From Buttiauxella selenatireducens (GTDB lineage: Bacteria > Pseudomonadota > Gammaproteobacteria > Enterobacterales > Enterobacteriaceae): a stretch of 64,000 nucleotides of DNA. A program made the translations under genes and the position numbers. The notes beneath the pieces were generated by a model. That model searched no databases and was not told where the DNA came from. It saw only the letters and a program-made list of their open reading frames with translations. The DNA lies in contig NZ_CP133838.1 in assembly GCF_031432975.1 (NCBI RefSeq), positions 3,844,001-3,908,000 on the forward strand. The letters run 5' to 3'. Position 1 is the stretch's first letter. Every line of letters begins with the position of its first letter. This document shows, one piece after another, positions 1-11,466 of this stretch.

Positions 1-449
1 TGCCCACATTTCGGGCAAACAGGCAGCACATCCGGGGTATAAATCGCCAGGTGGAAATGGCAGTTCTCACAGACCAGATTCCCAAGCCCCACTACTTCCC
101 CGCTGTGATACACGCCGTGATGATTCAGGTCCTGAAAGACTTCACGCCACTCAAGTTGAGTTTTGTCAGTGATATCCGCCAGTTCCTGCCAGAGACTTTC
201 CTTAATGACGCGCATAAAAACGCTGTCAGTAAATTCGTTCTGGCTTTCGTTGTAGCTACGCGCAAACTCTTCCAGATCACGGCGGACTGCGCGCGTCACT
301 TCATCAACTTCAGTACGCGTCAGCTCCCCGGTTTCGTTCATGCTTTTGCGCGCACTGGCGACCAGTTCATCAATATCACGCTCACCGTTACGTAATCGCT
401 CGGTGAGTGAGGCCACCAGTTCACGGTAAAATTGAGCAACCTTGTTCAT
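1..449 (-). CDS. ybeL: YbeL-like zinc-ribbon protein, 3' end outside window
   Basis: The reverse strand reads MNKVAQFYRELVASLTERLR from an ATG at 449 and stays open to the window edge, so the C-terminus is missing. The N-terminal part is charged and helical. The last visible part carries CENC and, about 15 residues later, CPKC, the two halves of a zinc ribbon. This matches the E. coli YbeL family (DUF1451), which lies divergent from leuS there as here. No biochemical function is established for the family. The opposite-strand ORF over the same stretch has no good start and is a shadow. Confidence 0.9.
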   Translation of the reverse strand, partial: MNKVAQFYRELVASLTERLRNGERDIDELVASARKSMNETGELTRTEVDEVTRAVRRDLEEFARSYNESQNEFTDSVFMRVIKESLWQELADITDKTQLEWREVFQDLNHHGVYHSGEVVGLGNLVCENCHFHLAIYTPDVLPVCPKCG

Positions 450-703
450 CGTCTGCCTGCCTCCATGAAGAGTTTCCTGCATTCTTAGCTCATGTAACCT
501 GCTCTAATAGTAGACCTTAATCCGCTACCACTTTGTTAGTTTGCACACATGCAGCGTAAATAACTGCAAATGAGAAATGGACATGGCAGCTGTTGAAAGG
601 CTGTTTTGCAGCACTCTTATCGGCTATGCTATGCGGATCTGAAACCTAATACGTTAAAAGCTACAACCTGTAGCTGTCTTTCATCACAGGACCACTGGCT
701 GCC

Positions 704-3286
704 ATGCAAGAGCAATATCGCCCGGAAGAGATAGAATCCAACGTACAGCTTCACTGGCAAGAGAAGCGTACTTTTGAAGTAACCGAAGACGAAGGCAAAG
801 AGAAGTATTACTGCCTCTCGATGCTACCCTATCCTTCTGGCCGACTACACATGGGCCACGTACGTAACTACACCATTGGTGACGTTATCGCGCGTTACCA
901 GCGCATGCTGGGCAAAAACGTTCTTCAGCCAATCGGCTGGGATGCGTTCGGTCTGCCCGCTGAAGGGGCTGCGGTAAAAAATAACACCGCCCCGGCACCG
1001 TGGACTTACGACAATATCAACTACATGAAGAACCAGCTCAAAACGCTGGGCTTTGGCTATGACTGGAGCCGCGAGCTGGCGACCTGTACCCCGGAATATT
1101 ACCGTTGGGAACAGCAATTCTTCACTCAGCTGTATAACAAAGGCCTGGTTTACAAAAAAACCTCCGCAGTTAACTGGTGCCCGAACGACCAGACTGTTCT
1201 GGCAAACGAGCAGGTAATCGACGGTTGCTGCTGGCGTTGTGATTCCAAAGTTGAGCGTAAAGAGATCCCTCAGTGGTTTATCAAAATCACCGCTTACGCT
1301 GACGAACTGTTAAACGATCTGGATACGCTGGATCATTGGCCGGATCAGGTCAAAACCATGCAGCGTAACTGGATTGGCCGCTCTGAAGGCGTTGAGATTA
1401 CTTTCGACGTTGAAAACAGCGCCGAGAAACTGACGGTTTACACCACTCGCCCTGACACCTTCATGGGTGTGACTTATCTGGCCGTTGCCGCAGGTCACCC
1501 AATCGCGCAACAAGCCGCAGTGAATAACCCTGAACTGGCTGCCTTCGTTGATGAATGTCGCAACACCAAAGTTGCCGAAGCTGAAATGGCGACGATGGAG
1601 AAGAAAGGCGTTGCTACAGGCGTTAACGCGATTCACCCACTGACGGGCGAAAGCGTGCCAGTTTGGGTCGCAAACTTTGTACTGATGGAATATGGCACCG
1701 GTGCGGTGATGGCTGTTCCTGGCCACGACCAGCGCGACTGGGAATTTGCCACCAAGTACGGTCTGCAAATCAAACCGGTCATTCTGAACGCTGACGGCAG
1801 CGAGCCAGACCTGTCTGCATCTGCCATGACAGAAAAAGGCGTGTTGTTTAACTCTGGCGAGTTCGACGGGCTGGACTTCCAGAACGGCTTTAACGCTATT
1901 GCGGATAAACTCGCAGCAAAAGGCGTGGGTGAGCGCAAAGTTAACTACCGTCTGCGCGACTGGGGTGTTTCCCGTCAGCGTTACTGGGGCGCACCAATTC
2001 CGATGGTCACTCTGGAAGACGGCACGGTGATGCCAACCCCGGAAGACCAACTGCCGGTTATCCTGCCAGAAGATGTCGTTATGGACGGTATCACCAGCCC
2101 AATTAAAGCTGATCCTGAGTGGGCAAAAACCACCGTTGATGGCATGCCTGCGCTGCGTGAAACTGATACTTTCGACACCTTCATGGAATCTTCCTGGTAC
2201 TACGCGCGCTACACCTGTCCGCAGTACGACAAAGGAATGCTGGATTCCAAAGCGGCTAACTACTGGCTGCCAGTTGATATTTACATTGGTGGTATCGAAC
2301 ACGCCATCATGCACCTGCTCTACTTCCGCTTCTTCCACAAACTGATGCGCGATGCGGGCATGGTGACGTCTAACGAGCCTGCCAAACAGCTGCTGTGTCA
2401 GGGTATGGTTCTGGCAGATGCGTTCTATTACACCGGTGTTAACGGTGAGCGTAACTGGGTTTCCCCAGCTGAAGCGATTGTAGAACGTGACGAGAAAGGC
2501 CGTATTATCAAAGCCTCTGACGCACAGGGCAATGAACTGGTCTATGCTGGCATGAGCAAAATGTCGAAGTCGAAAAACAACGGCATCGACCCGCAAGTGA
2601 TGGTTGAACGCTACGGTGCAGATACCGTTCGCTTGTTTATGATGTTCGCTTCTCCTGCAGACATGACGCTGGAATGGCAGGAATCAGGCGTTGAAGGGGC
2701 AAACCGCTTCCTGAAACGTGTCTGGAGACTGGCTTACGAGCACACCAGCCGTGGTGCAGCACCGGCGCTGGATGTTGCCGCGCTGAACGAAGATCAAAAA
2801 TCATTACGCCGTGATGTTCATAAAACCATCGCGAAAGTGACCGATGATATTGGTCGTCGTCAGACCTTTAACACCGCTATCGCTGCCATCATGGAATTGA
2901 TGAACAAACTGGCGAAAGCACCGCAGGAAAGCGATCAAGACCGCGCTCTGCTGAACGAAGCGCTGTTAGCTGTTGTACGTATGCTTTATCCGTTTACCCC
3001 GCACGCCTGCTTCGATATGTGGCAGTCTCTGGGCGGTGAAGGCGATATCGACAACGCACCATGGCCACAGGCTGATGAATCGGCAATGGTCGAAGACTCG
3101 CTGCTGGTAGTGGTACAGGTGAACGGTAAAGTTCGTGGCAAAATCACTGTTCCAGCTGATGCGACGCAAGAACAAGTGCAAGAACGCGCAGGTCAGGAAC
3201 ATCTGGTTGCGAAATATCTTGAGGGTGTGACCGTACGTAAAGTGATTTACGTTCCGGGCAAACTGCTCAACCTGGTTGTGGGCTAA
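704..3286 (+). CDS. leuS: Leucyl-tRNA synthetase
   Basis: An 860-residue class I aminoacyl-tRNA synthetase that charges tRNA-Leu in the cytoplasm; the length equals E. coli LeuS. The HIGH-type motif is HMGH at residues 49-52 and KMSKS is at 619-623. The inserted CP1 editing domain lies between them (TTRPDTFMG and [12 protein letters not shown] are visible), and the C-terminal anticodon-binding and LeuRS-specific domains follow. An AGGA element precedes the ATG. The gene is divergent from ybeL across about 250 bp and is followed after 14 bp by lptE, so leuS-lptE-holA-nadD is probably one transcript. Confidence 0.99.
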   Translation: MQEQYRPEEIESNVQLHWQEKRTFEVTEDEGKEKYYCLSMLPYPSGRLHMGHVRNYTIGDVIARYQRMLGKNVLQPIGWDAFGLPAEGAAVKNNTAPAPWTYDNINYMKNQLKTLGFGYDWSRELATCTPEYYRWEQQFFTQLYNKGLVYKKTSAVNWCPNDQTVLANEQVIDGCCWRCDSKVERKEIPQWFIKITAYADELLNDLDTLDHWPDQVKTMQRNWIGRSEGVEITFDVENSAEKLTVYTTRPDTFMGVTYLAVAAGHPIAQQAAVNNPELAAFVDECRNTKVAEAEMATMEKKGVATGVNAIHPLTGESVPVWVANFVLMEYGTGAVMAVPGHDQRDWEFATKYGLQIKPVILNADGSEPDLSASAMTEKGVLFNSGEFDGLDFQNGFNAIADKLAAKGVGERKVNYRLRDWGVSRQRYWGAPIPMVTLEDGTVMPTPEDQLPVILPEDVVMDGITSPIKADPEWAKTTVDGMPALRETDTFDTFMESSWYYARYTCPQYDKGMLDSKAANYWLPVDIYIGGIEHAIMHLLYFRFFHKLMRDAGMVTSNEPAKQLLCQGMVLADAFYYTGVNGERNWVSPAEAIVERDEKGRIIKASDAQGNELVYAGMSKMSKSKNNGIDPQVMVERYGADTVRLFMMFASPADMTLEWQESGVEGANRFLKRVWRLAYEHTSRGAAPALDVAALNEDQKSLRRDVHKTIAKVTDDIGRRQTFNTAIAAIMELMNKLAKAPQESDQDRALLNEALLAVVRMLYPFTPHACFDMWQSLGGEGDIDNAPWPQADESAMVEDSLLVVVQVNGKVRGKITVPADATQEQVQERAGQEHLVAKYLEGVTVRKVIYVPGKLLNLVVG

Positions 3287-3300
3287 GCGCAGGAGGAACC

Positions 3301-3918
3301 GTGCGACATCCCTTTGTCAGCTTGTTAGTTACTTTGGCGGTGCTTGTCACCGCCGGGTGTGGTTTTCGCCTGCATGGCACTGCGCAGGTTCCGGATCAAA
3401 TGAAAACCATGATCCTGAACTCGAGTGATCCAAATGGCCCATTGGCGCGTGAAGTTCGCTCACAGCTGCGCCTTAACGGCGTCACGCTTGTTGAGGATAC
3501 CGGTACGGGTGTTCGCAAGGACATTCCGTCCCTTCGCTTGTTGGGTAGTGCAATGGGCCAGGATACCGCATCCATCTTCCAGGATGGGCGTACTGCGGAG
3601 TATCAAATGGTCATGACGGTATCAGCACAAGTGTTGATTCCGGGTGAAGACATCTACCCGATCAGTGTCAAAGTGTATAAATCATTCTTTGATAACCCTC
3701 TGACGGCATTGGCAAAAGACGCCGAGCAAGAGTTGCTGATCAAAGAGATGTACACGGCTGCCGCCCAACAACTTATTCGTAAGTTGATGACGGTGCATGC
3801 TGCTGAAGTTAAAGAGACTCAAGAAGCCGAGAAACCGGTGACTGGCACGACTTCGACTCAAGCCACATCAACAAGCCGTACGTCGACCACGCTTTCGGCT
3901 GCGTCTGGTAGCCAATGA
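3301..3918 (+). CDS. lptE: LPS-assembly lipoprotein LptE
   Basis: An outer-membrane lipoprotein that plugs the LptD barrel and helps insert lipopolysaccharide. The start is GTG with a strong AGGAGG just upstream. Residues 1-20 form a lipoprotein signal ending in the lipobox VTAGC. The mature domain (GFRLHG..., TSIFQDGR, QLIRKL) matches LptE. The tail after residue 165 is low-complexity Thr/Ser and makes the protein 205 residues, a little longer than the 193 of E. coli. The stop overlaps the holA start as ATGA, indicating translational coupling. Confidence 0.97.
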   Translation: MRHPFVSLLVTLAVLVTAGCGFRLHGTAQVPDQMKTMILNSSDPNGPLAREVRSQLRLNGVTLVEDTGTGVRKDIPSLRLLGSAMGQDTASIFQDGRTAEYQMVMTVSAQVLIPGEDIYPISVKVYKSFFDNPLTALAKDAEQELLIKEMYTAAAQQLIRKLMTVHAAEVKETQEAEKPVTGTTSTQATSTSRTSTTLSAASGSQ

Positions 3919-4946
3919 TTCGGTTGTACCCTGAACAACTCCGCGCGCAGCTCAATGAAGGGCTGCGCGCGGCGTATCTGCTACTCGGAAACGATCCGCT
4001 CTTGCTTCAGGAAAGCCAGGATTCGATTCGCCAGATGGCGAGCACTCAGGGCTTTGAAGAACATCATACCGTCCAGATTGACGCCAGCACTGACTGGCAA
4101 GATCTGTTCTCAATTTGTCAGGCGCTAAGCCTGTTCGCCAGCCGCCAGACTCTTCTTTTGTTGTTACCTGAAAACGGTCCGAACGCTGCGATTAATGCAC
4201 AGTTCGAAACGCTGGTGTCTCTGTTACACGACGATATTCTGCTGTTGGTGCGCGGTAACAAATTCACAAAAGCGCAGGAGAATGCCGCATGGCTGGGTAA
4301 GCTGGCCGATCGTAGCGTCCTTGTGACCTGCCAGACCCCTGAACAGGCTCAATTGCCACGCTGGGTATCACAACGCGCGAAACAGATGAACCTGACGCTT
4401 GATGACGCGGCTAATCAACTGCTGTGTTATTGCTACGAAGGTAACCTGTTGGCGCTGTCGCAAGCGCTGGAACGTTTATCTCTTATATGGCCTGATGGCA
4501 AGCTTACGCTTCCCAGGGTCGAGCAAGCGGTAAACGATGCGGCACACTTCACCCCTTTCCACTGGGTTGATGCGATTTTGGCGGGCAAAAGTAAACGCGC
4601 ACTGCATATCCTTCAGCAGTTAAGGCTGGAAGCCAGCGAACCGGTAATTTTACTGCGCACGCTGCAACGCGAGTTACTGCAACTGGTAAACCTCAAACGC
4701 CAGTCAGAAACTACACCGCTGCGCACTTTGTTTGACCAGCAACGCGTGTGGCAAAATCGCCGCGCACTGGTGACTGAGGCGCTTAATCGTTTATCTGCCG
4801 ATCAGCTTTATCAGGCAGTTCGTTTGCTGAGCCAAATCGAACTGACGCTAAAGCAAGATTATGGACAATCGGTGTGGGCTGATCTGGAAGGGCTGTCCCT
4901 GCTGCTGTGTCATAAAGCCCTGCCGGAAATTTTCACGCATGGCTAA
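3915..4946 (+). CDS. holA: DNA polymerase III delta subunit
   Basis: The delta subunit of the clamp loader, which opens the beta sliding clamp; 343 residues, the E. coli length. The N-terminal AAA+-like domain includes [15 protein letters not shown], the beta-contact region. Like other delta subunits it lacks a functional Walker A motif. The C-terminal helical collar domain follows (LILRTL-type segment near residue 240). It starts inside the lptE stop (ATGA) and its own end overlaps the nadD start by 8 bp, so the order lptE-holA-nadD is tightly coupled. Confidence 0.98.
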   Translation: MIRLYPEQLRAQLNEGLRAAYLLLGNDPLLLQESQDSIRQMASTQGFEEHHTVQIDASTDWQDLFSICQALSLFASRQTLLLLLPENGPNAAINAQFETLVSLLHDDILLLVRGNKFTKAQENAAWLGKLADRSVLVTCQTPEQAQLPRWVSQRAKQMNLTLDDAANQLLCYCYEGNLLALSQALERLSLIWPDGKLTLPRVEQAVNDAAHFTPFHWVDAILAGKSKRALHILQQLRLEASEPVILLRTLQRELLQLVNLKRQSETTPLRTLFDQQRVWQNRRALVTEALNRLSADQLYQAVRLLSQIELTLKQDYGQSVWADLEGLSLLLCHKALPEIFTHG

Positions 4947-5592
4947 CAGCGCATCACGTTTAACGGCCTTGTATGGCGGGACCTTCGATCCCATTCATTA
5001 CGGGCATTTAAAACCGGTCGAAGCATTGGCAAAACAGGTGGCATTGCAACAAGTCACCATCATGCCGAATAACGTCCCCCCGCACCGCCAGCAGCCATTG
5101 GCGAACAGCCAGCAACGCAAAGCCATGGTTGAACTCGCCATCGCCGAAAAGCCGCTGTTTCATCTGGATGACCGGGAACTGCAACGTGAAACCCCGTCGT
5201 ACACCGTTGAAACGCTGGAGCAATTGCGTGCAGAAATCGGAGCGACGCAGCCGTTGGCATTTATTATTGGCCAGGATTCTTTGCTGAATTTGCAACGCTG
5301 GCATCGCTGGGAAACGCTGCTGACCTTATGCCATCTGCTGGTTTGCCAGCGCCCAGGTTACTCATTGACGATGAACACGCCTGCGGAACAACAATGGCTT
5401 GATGCACACCTGACGTCGTCCGTTGAGCAGCTTCATGCGCGGCCTGCGGGTAAAATCTACCTGGCACAAACGCCGATGTATGACATTTCGGCAACCAACA
5501 TTCGCCAGCGCTTAGAGCAGCATCTGCCCTGTGATGACCTGCTCCCCCCTGCCGTGGCTGAATTTATACGCCAGCACCACCTTTATTGCTAA
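4939..5592 (+). CDS. nadD: Nicotinate-nucleotide adenylyltransferase
   Basis: Transfers AMP from ATP to nicotinate mononucleotide, the penultimate step of NAD synthesis. The nucleotidyltransferase signature [11 protein letters not shown] is near the N-terminus and [10 protein letters not shown] near the C-terminus. I chose the ATG at 4939, which gives 217 residues (E. coli 213); the longer frame back to 4861 reads through holA and lacks family sequence. The 3' end overlaps the convergent cobD by 29 bp. Confidence 0.97.
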   Translation: MANSASRLTALYGGTFDPIHYGHLKPVEALAKQVALQQVTIMPNNVPPHRQQPLANSQQRKAMVELAIAEKPLFHLDDRELQRETPSYTVETLEQLRAEIGATQPLAFIIGQDSLLNLQRWHRWETLLTLCHLLVCQRPGYSLTMNTPAEQQWLDAHLTSSVEQLHARPAGKIYLAQTPMYDISATNIRQRLEQHLPCDDLLPPAVAEFIRQHHLYC

Positions 5593-6658
5593 TCACTCGC
5601 CGCAACGCATCCAGTAATTTGTCGTTATCCGCCGGGCTTTTGATTGCCACCCGATAATACCGCGCATCGAGCCCCGGATAATTGGCGCAATGGCGAATCA
5701 AAATATTCTCTTCCAGCAGCAATCGTTGCAGCTCGAAACCGGGAATATCACAGCGCATGAAAATATAGTTGGCCCGTGGCCGCCATACTTTAATCCCAGG
5801 CAATGCGTTTAAGCCATTAAACAGGCGAGGTTGTTCGGCACTCAGCCAGCGGTAGCTTGCCTCAATATACTTATGGTCGTTTAGGATAACTTCTCCGGCC
5901 AGAGCAGCGAATGCGTTAATCGTCCAGGGTTCTCTCTGCTGCCGAATTCGGTTTACCATTTCCGTATCCGCACTCACCATATAACCCAGTCGCAGCCCGG
6001 CAATAGCAAAAAACTTGGTGAGCGATCGCAAAACATAGAGTTTCGGGAAGCGTAATAAATCCGGAATTAAGCCAGCCTCTTCCGGCATAAAGTCGAGAAA
6101 AGCTTCATCCACTATTAAGGAAATACCGTTTTCGCAGCAGCGTTGGGCAATGGCCAGCAGCAATCCGTTGTCCAACATTAGCCCGGTGGGGTTGTTCGGA
6201 GTGCACAAAAACAGACAATCAAGCTCGGGCGTTAATGCCTGAAGAAATGACTCATCAGGTTGCCAGTCATTTTCTTCAGAAAGATGAAAATCGGTGATTT
6301 CACAGCCGGCTCGCGTTAATGCACGACGATATTCAGCAAAGCCAGGCGTTAATAACAAAGCCCGACGAGGTGCAAGATGCTGTACCAGATTAAATATCAG
6401 CTCTGTTTCGCCGTTGCCTGCAAGCACCCATTCTTGCGGGACTTGATGATGACTGGCCAACGACTGGTGCAAAGCGCTGTATTCAACGTCGGGGTAGCGT
6501 TCTGCCAGTGCCAGGTTCTCAACGATCGCACGCTTTAATGAATCAGGCATGCCGAGCGGATTTATATTCGCACTAAAATCGATTAGCGAACTTGCATCGA
6601 CACCCATCACCGCTGCCGCTTCAATGATATTGCCACCGTGCTGGCTGCTAAACGCCAT
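5564..6658 (-). CDS. cobD: Threonine-phosphate decarboxylase
   Basis: A PLP enzyme of fold type I that decarboxylates L-threonine-O-3-phosphate to (R)-1-amino-2-propanol phosphate, the linker of the cobalamin nucleotide loop. It is 364 residues from the ATG at 6658, which has a GGGGGAAG site upstream; the longer upstream reading starts with unrelated sequence. Visible are [13 protein letters not shown] at 156-159, DEAFLDF and the PLP lysine K215 in SLTKFFA. cobD beside nadD and cobC is the Salmonella arrangement; E. coli K-12 has lost cobD here. It is divergent from cobC, and both serve cobamide assembly. Confidence 0.94.
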   Translation of the reverse strand: MAFSSQHGGNIIEAAAVMGVDASSLIDFSANINPLGMPDSLKRAIVENLALAERYPDVEYSALHQSLASHHQVPQEWVLAGNGETELIFNLVQHLAPRRALLLTPGFAEYRRALTRAGCEITDFHLSEENDWQPDESFLQALTPELDCLFLCTPNNPTGLMLDNGLLLAIAQRCCENGISLIVDEAFLDFMPEEAGLIPDLLRFPKLYVLRSLTKFFAIAGLRLGYMVSADTEMVNRIRQQREPWTINAFAALAGEVILNDHKYIEASYRWLSAEQPRLFNGLNALPGIKVWRPRANYIFMRCDIPGFELQRLLLEENILIRHCANYPGLDARYYRVAIKSPADNDKLLDALRRVISNKGGAGV

Positions 6659-6749
6659 ACTTCCCCCAACAAAACAGACTTCGTAACATGAAGCGCAATG
6701 ATACACTTATGCTAATGCCTGCCACAGCTAACGTTTTTGTGAGGAACGG

Positions 6750-7361
6750 ATGAAATTATGGTTAGTTCGCCATGGGCAATCCCAGGCAAATGTAGACGGA
6801 CTGTACAGCGGCATTTCCGAAACTCCGCTCACCGAACAGGGTATCATCCAGGCACAAGCCGTTGGCAATTTACTAAATCATGTTGAATTTGAAAAAGTGC
6901 TTTGCAGCGAGTTGGGGCGCGCGCAGCACACAATGCAGCTGATCCTTCAGCAACGCCGTGTCCCGGTGATTACCGAACCGCGCCTTAATGAGATGAATTT
7001 TGGCGACTGGGAGATGTGTCACCACCGCGATTTACAGCGTGTTGATGCCAAAAACTATGCCGCCTGGTGCGAAGACTGGCAAAATGTAGTGCCAAAGAAT
7101 GGCGAAGGTTTCCAGCGGTTCGCTAAACGGGTCAGTGAATTTGCTGCATCGCTCTCTTCACAACCCAAAGAAGAGAATCTTCTGATTGTTAGCCATCAGG
7201 GGGTACTGAGTTTGCTGATTGCTACCCTACTCAACATGCCTCCAGCCTCGCTGTGGCATTTTGTGATAGAGCAAGGTGCATGGAGCTGCGTTGAAATTCA
7301 CGATGGCTTCACCACGCTTAGAACCCTTAATAATCGAGCTATTTATCACCCTGTATCATAA
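6750..7361 (+). CDS. cobC: Alpha-ribazole-5'-phosphate phosphatase
   Basis: A histidine phosphatase superfamily member of 203 residues that removes phosphate from alpha-ribazole phosphate or adenosylcobalamin phosphate at the end of the nucleotide-loop pathway. The catalytic histidine is in LVRHGQSQAN near the N-terminus, ELGRAQHT carries the second phosphate-binding arginine, and LIVSHQGVLSLL near residue 150 supplies the second histidine. A GAGGA site precedes the ATG. It is divergent from cobD over about 90 bp and could share control with it. No cobalamin riboswitch was recognised there. Confidence 0.93.
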   Translation: MKLWLVRHGQSQANVDGLYSGISETPLTEQGIIQAQAVGNLLNHVEFEKVLCSELGRAQHTMQLILQQRRVPVITEPRLNEMNFGDWEMCHHRDLQRVDAKNYAAWCEDWQNVVPKNGEGFQRFAKRVSEFAASLSSQPKEENLLIVSHQGVLSLLIATLLNMPPASLWHFVIEQGAWSCVEIHDGFTTLRTLNNRAIYHPVS

Positions 7362-7614
7362 GTTGAATGCGTTACAGTTATCGTCAACCATTGACACTAC
7401 AGTCCAGGCTGTTATGCTCCGCTGCCATAATTTCCTGCCCGCAAGCATGACTTTCCAAAATAGTTTTACAAAAATGGCGATGCAAACCAGGCTACTCGGT
7501 GGGATGATACCCCGCTTTGAGTGCCGCATTGCTGACTTGTCAGTAAGACTGCCCCATCCATTGGGTTAAATGCGGGCTATTTCGAACACACTCTACTTTT
7601 CCCAGGGGGAACAC

Positions 7615-7932
7615 TTGCAGGGTAAAGAATTTCAGAATTTCATCGTCGATAAAATTGACGACCTCAAAGGCCAGGACATCGTTGCTTTGGATGTTCAGGG
7701 TAAATCAAGCATCACTGATTGCATGATTATCTGTACCGGCACTTCTAACCGCCACGTTATGTCTATCGCAGAACACGTCGTAGAATCATCCCGCAAAGCC
7801 GGTTTTGATGCGCTGGGTGTGAAAGGCATTAACGCAACTGACTGGGTCGTTGTTGATCTCGGCGAAGTTATCGTCCATGTGATGCAAGAAGAAAGCCGTC
7901 AGTTGTACGAACTGGAAAAGCTCTGGGGTTAA
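7615..7932 (+). CDS. rsfS: Ribosomal silencing factor RsfS
   Basis: Binds ribosomal protein uL14 and blocks subunit joining in stationary phase or starvation. I placed the start at TTG 7615, 5 bp after AGGGGGA; this gives 105 residues, exactly the E. coli length, which also uses a rare start. The ATG at 7570 would add 15 unrelated residues. Family sequence is plain: [30 protein letters not shown] and [11 protein letters not shown]. rlmH follows after 3 bp. The 250 bp upstream of rsfS holds no gene and probably the promoter. Confidence 0.96.
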   Translation: MQGKEFQNFIVDKIDDLKGQDIVALDVQGKSSITDCMIICTGTSNRHVMSIAEHVVESSRKAGFDALGVKGINATDWVVVDLGEVIVHVMQEESRQLYELEKLWG

Positions 7933-7935
7933 TAC

Positions 7936-8406
7936 GTGAAGCTGCAATTAGTCGCAGTTGGCACCAAAATGCCTGACTGGGTACAAACCGGCTTTACCGA
8001 GTACCTGCGTCGTTTCCCAAAGGATATGCCATTTGAACTGGTAGAAATCCCTGCGGGAAAACGCAGTAAAAATGCCGATATCAAACGCATTCTCGAAAAA
8101 GAAGGCGAAATGATGTTGGCAGCGGCCGGCAAGGGCAACCGAATTGTCACGTTGGATATCCCAGGGCAACCATGGGATACCCCGCACCTTGCCGTGCAAC
8201 TTGAACGCTGGAAACAGGATGGTCGAGATGTCAGCTTGCTGATTGGCGGCCCGGAAGGTCTGGCCCCTGCGTGCAAAGCCGCCGCAGAGCAAAGCTGGTC
8301 GCTCTCCAATTTGACAATGCCGCATCCTTTGGTGCGGGTGTTGGTGGCTGAAAGTCTGTACCGCGCGTGGAGCATTACGACCAACCATCCTTATCACCGT
8401 GAGTAG
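7936..8406 (+). CDS. rlmH: 23S rRNA pseudouridine-1915 N3-methyltransferase
   Basis: A SPOUT-class (alpha/beta knot) methyltransferase that methylates pseudouridine 1915 in helix 69 of 23S rRNA on assembled 70S ribosomes. It is 156 residues, starting with GTG as in E. coli. The SAM-binding knot is visible as LLIGGPEGL around residues 102-110, and the conserved C-terminal tail is [18 protein letters not shown]. It is coupled to rsfS and followed after 27 bp by mrdA. Confidence 0.98.
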   Translation: MKLQLVAVGTKMPDWVQTGFTEYLRRFPKDMPFELVEIPAGKRSKNADIKRILEKEGEMMLAAAGKGNRIVTLDIPGQPWDTPHLAVQLERWKQDGRDVSLLIGGPEGLAPACKAAAEQSWSLSNLTMPHPLVRVLVAESLYRAWSITTNHPYHRE

Positions 8407-8433
8407 ATATCGTCGGGTAGAACTAAGCTTCGG

Positions 8434-10335
8434 ATGAAATTACAGAATTCTTTTCGTGACTATACAGCTGAGTCTGCGCTATTTGTGCGCCGGGCGCTGG
8501 TCGCGTTTCTCGGTATTTTGGTGCTAAGCGGTGTGCTTGTCGCCAACCTTTATAATTTGCAAATCGTCCGTTTCACCGACTACCAAACTCGCTCCAATGA
8601 AAACCGCATAAAACTGGTTCCAATCCCGCCCAGCCGCGGCATTATCTACGATCGCAACGGCACGCCACTGGCGCTCAACCGCACTATTTATCAGGTTGAA
8701 ATGATGCCGGAGAAAGTGGATGACGTGCAGGCGACGCTTGAAGCACTTCGCTCGGTAGTGGATTTAACCGATGACGATATTGCCAACTTTAAAAAAGAGC
8801 GATCCCGCTCGCATCGTTTCACCTCTATTCCGGTCAAAACCAACCTCACCGAAGTGCAGGTTGCGCGTTTTGCCGTTAACCAGTACCGCTTCCCGGGTGT
8901 TGAAGTTAAAGGCTATAAACGCCGTTTCTACCCGTATGGCTCAGCGCTGACGCACGTCATAGGCTATGTTTCCAAAATCAACGATAAAGACGTGGAACGC
9001 CTCGATAAAGACGGCAAGCTGGCAAACTACGCCTCAACGCATGACATCGGTAAGCTCGGAATCGAACGCTATTACGAGGACGTTCTGCACGGCCAGACGG
9101 GTTATGAAGAAGTTGAAGTGAACAACCGTGGTCGTGTGATTCGCCAGCTCAAAGAAGTGCCACCGCAAGCCGGGCATGATATTTATCTGACGATTGACCT
9201 TAAACTACAGAATTACATTGAAACCTTGCTCGCGGGAAGCCGTGCCGCAGTCGTGGTCACTGACCCTCGTACTGGCGGTATTCTGGCGCTGGTTTCAATG
9301 CCAAGTTACAACCCGAACCTGTTCGTCGATGGTATCTCGAGCAAAGACTATACCGGTTTGCTAAATGACCCCAATACACCGCTTATCAACCGTGCAACGC
9401 AAGGGGTTTACCCTCCAGCCTCTACGGTGAAACCGTATATGGCCGTTTCCGCGTTAAGCGCCGGGGTTATCACTCGTAATACTTCGCTATTTGACCCAGG
9501 CTGGTGGCAGTTGCCGGGTTCTGAAAAACGCTATCGAGACTGGAAAAAATGGGGCCACGGCCGCCTGAACGTCACCAAAGCGCTTGAAGAATCTGCAGAT
9601 ACCTATTTCTACCAGGTCGCCTATGACATGGGCATCGACCGCATGGGCGAGTGGATGCGCAAGTTTGGCTATGGGCATTACACGGGTATCGACCTCTCTG
9701 AAGAGCGTTCCGGCAATATGCCAACACGTGAATGGAAACTGAAACGGTTTAAGAAACCCTGGTACCAGGGCGATACCATTCCTGTCGGTATCGGTCAGGG
9801 CTACTGGACTGCGACGCCTATCCAGATGAGTAAAGCGATGATGATTCTGATTAACGATGGCATCGTTCGCGTTCCGCATTTCTTGATGAGCACCGTCGAG
9901 GACGGCAAAAAAGTACCGTGGCAACAACCAGTTCAGCCGCCGGTGGGCGACATCCATTCTGGATTCTGGGAAATTGCCAAAGATGGTATGTATGGCGTTG
10001 CCAACCGTCCTAACGGTACAGCTCATAAATACTTCGCTAACGCGCCGTATAAAGTCGCAGCTAAATCAGGGACAGCACAGGTCTTTGGTCTGAAAGCCAA
10101 TGAAACCTATAACGCCCATAAAATTGCTGAACGCTTACGCGATCATAAATTAATGACCGCGTTTGCTCCTTACGATAATCCACAGGTTTCCGTCACCATG
10201 ATTCTGGAAAATGGCGGCGCAGGCCCCGCTGTAGGCACCATCATGCGTCAAATCCTCGACCATATTATGCTCGGCGATAACAATACGGTTCTGCCTACTG
10301 AAGTACCCGCTGTAGCGAGTGCAGAGGATCAATGA
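8434..10335 (+). CDS. mrdA: Penicillin-binding protein 2 (elongasome transpeptidase)
   Basis: A class B PBP, the DD-transpeptidase of the Rod system that maintains rod shape; 633 residues. There is one N-terminal membrane anchor (about residues 22-45), then a dimerisation/pedestal domain with [12 protein letters not shown], and a transpeptidase domain with the acylation serine S330 in STVK, an SAD motif (ESADTYFYQ) and KSGT near residue 548. It is followed by rodA with overlapping or near-overlapping codons, forming the mrdAB operon. Confidence 0.99.
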   Translation: MKLQNSFRDYTAESALFVRRALVAFLGILVLSGVLVANLYNLQIVRFTDYQTRSNENRIKLVPIPPSRGIIYDRNGTPLALNRTIYQVEMMPEKVDDVQATLEALRSVVDLTDDDIANFKKERSRSHRFTSIPVKTNLTEVQVARFAVNQYRFPGVEVKGYKRRFYPYGSALTHVIGYVSKINDKDVERLDKDGKLANYASTHDIGKLGIERYYEDVLHGQTGYEEVEVNNRGRVIRQLKEVPPQAGHDIYLTIDLKLQNYIETLLAGSRAAVVVTDPRTGGILALVSMPSYNPNLFVDGISSKDYTGLLNDPNTPLINRATQGVYPPASTVKPYMAVSALSAGVITRNTSLFDPGWWQLPGSEKRYRDWKKWGHGRLNVTKALEESADTYFYQVAYDMGIDRMGEWMRKFGYGHYTGIDLSEERSGNMPTREWKLKRFKKPWYQGDTIPVGIGQGYWTATPIQMSKAMMILINDGIVRVPHFLMSTVEDGKKVPWQQPVQPPVGDIHSGFWEIAKDGMYGVANRPNGTAHKYFANAPYKVAAKSGTAQVFGLKANETYNAHKIAERLRDHKLMTAFAPYDNPQVSVTMILENGGAGPAVGTIMRQILDHIMLGDNNTVLPTEVPAVASAEDQ

Positions 10336-10337
10336 CC

Positions 10338-11450
10338 ATGACTGATAATCCAAATAAAAAGTCGTTCTGGGATAAAATCCATATCGACCCGCTTTTCCTT
10401 GTGACCATCCTGGCGCTGCTTATCTTTAGTGCGCTGGTTATCTGGAGCGCCAGTGGCCAGGACATGGACATGATGGAGCGTAAGATTGGCCAGATCCTGA
10501 TGGGGCTGGTGGTGATGATCGTGATGGCACAGATCCCTCCCCGTGTTTACGAGGGTTGGGCACCGTACCTGTATATCGTCTGTATCATCTTGCTGGTCGC
10601 GGTAGATGCGTTTGGTGCGATATCTAAAGGTGCGCAGCGCTGGCTGGACCTTGGGGTGGTTCGCTTCCAGCCTTCGGAGATCGCCAAAATCGCGGTGCCG
10701 TTGATGGTTGCTCGCTTTATTAACCGTGATGTTTGCCCGCCGACGCTGAAAAACACCGGTATCGCCCTGATCCTTATTTTCATGCCGACGTTACTGGTTG
10801 CTGCTCAGCCCGATCTGGGAACGTCGATTCTTATCGCCGCTTCAGGTTTGTTCGTACTGTTCTTATCCGGTATGAGCTGGAAACTGATTGGGGTTGCCGT
10901 CCTTCTGCTCGCCGCGTTTATTCCGATTTTGTGGTTCTTCCTGATGCATGATTACCAACGTGCTCGCGTCATGATGCTCCTTGACCCAGAAAGTGACCCA
11001 CTCGGTGCGGGCTATCACATAATTCAGTCTAAGATTGCTATTGGCTCTGGTGGTTTGCGAGGTAAAGGCTGGTTGCACGGAACCCAGTCTCAGCTTGAGT
11101 TTTTACCCGAACGTCATACCGACTTTATCTTCGCAGTACTGGCCGAAGAGTTAGGACTGGTGGGTGTTTTGGTGTTACTGGCGCTCTATCTACTGTTAAT
11201 TATGCGCGGCCTTGTGATTGCGGCTCGCGCTCAAACCACCTTTGGTCGTGTTATGGCCGGTGGACTAATGTTGATTTTATTCGTATATGTGTTTGTTAAC
11301 ATTGGCATGGTTAGTGGTATCTTACCCGTGGTCGGAGTACCTTTGCCGCTGGTGAGTTACGGGGGCTCGGCACTCATTGTTCTGATGGCCGGGTTTGGTA
11401 TCGTGATGTCGATACATACCCACAGAAAAATGTTATCAAAAAGCGTGTAA
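10338..11450 (+). CDS. mrdB: RodA peptidoglycan glycosyltransferase
   Basis: A SEDS-family polytopic membrane protein that polymerises lipid II together with PBP2. From the ATG at 10338 it has 370 residues, the E. coli length. An ATG at 10332 overlaps the mrdA stop as ATGA and is an alternative that adds two residues. About ten membrane segments are visible. The conserved SEDS loop carries AAQPDLGTS, and the C-terminal signature is [20 protein letters not shown]. rlpA follows immediately. Confidence 0.98.
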   Translation: MTDNPNKKSFWDKIHIDPLFLVTILALLIFSALVIWSASGQDMDMMERKIGQILMGLVVMIVMAQIPPRVYEGWAPYLYIVCIILLVAVDAFGAISKGAQRWLDLGVVRFQPSEIAKIAVPLMVARFINRDVCPPTLKNTGIALILIFMPTLLVAAQPDLGTSILIAASGLFVLFLSGMSWKLIGVAVLLLAAFIPILWFFLMHDYQRARVMMLLDPESDPLGAGYHIIQSKIAIGSGGLRGKGWLHGTQSQLEFLPERHTDFIFAVLAEELGLVGVLVLLALYLLLIMRGLVIAARAQTTFGRVMAGGLMLILFVYVFVNIGMVSGILPVVGVPLPLVSYGGSALIVLMAGFGIVMSIHTHRKMLSKSV

Positions 11451-11466
11451 GTGGATGAGGTGGGTA

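Noticed and set aside
1310-2596. 428-codon reverse-strand ORF inside leuS
   Set aside because: Antisense shadow of a conserved gene; composition is typical of codon mirror effects.
4861-4938. Longer N-terminus for nadD
   Set aside because: The extra residues are holA read in another frame; the ATG at 4939 gives the family length.
6659-6749. Possible cobalamin riboswitch between cobD and cobC
   Set aside because: The gap is only about 90 bp and no B12-box sequence is present.
7276-7569. ORF overlapping the cobC end and the rsfS leader
   Set aside because: No ribosome site; most of it lies in another frame of cobC and in a non-conserved leader.
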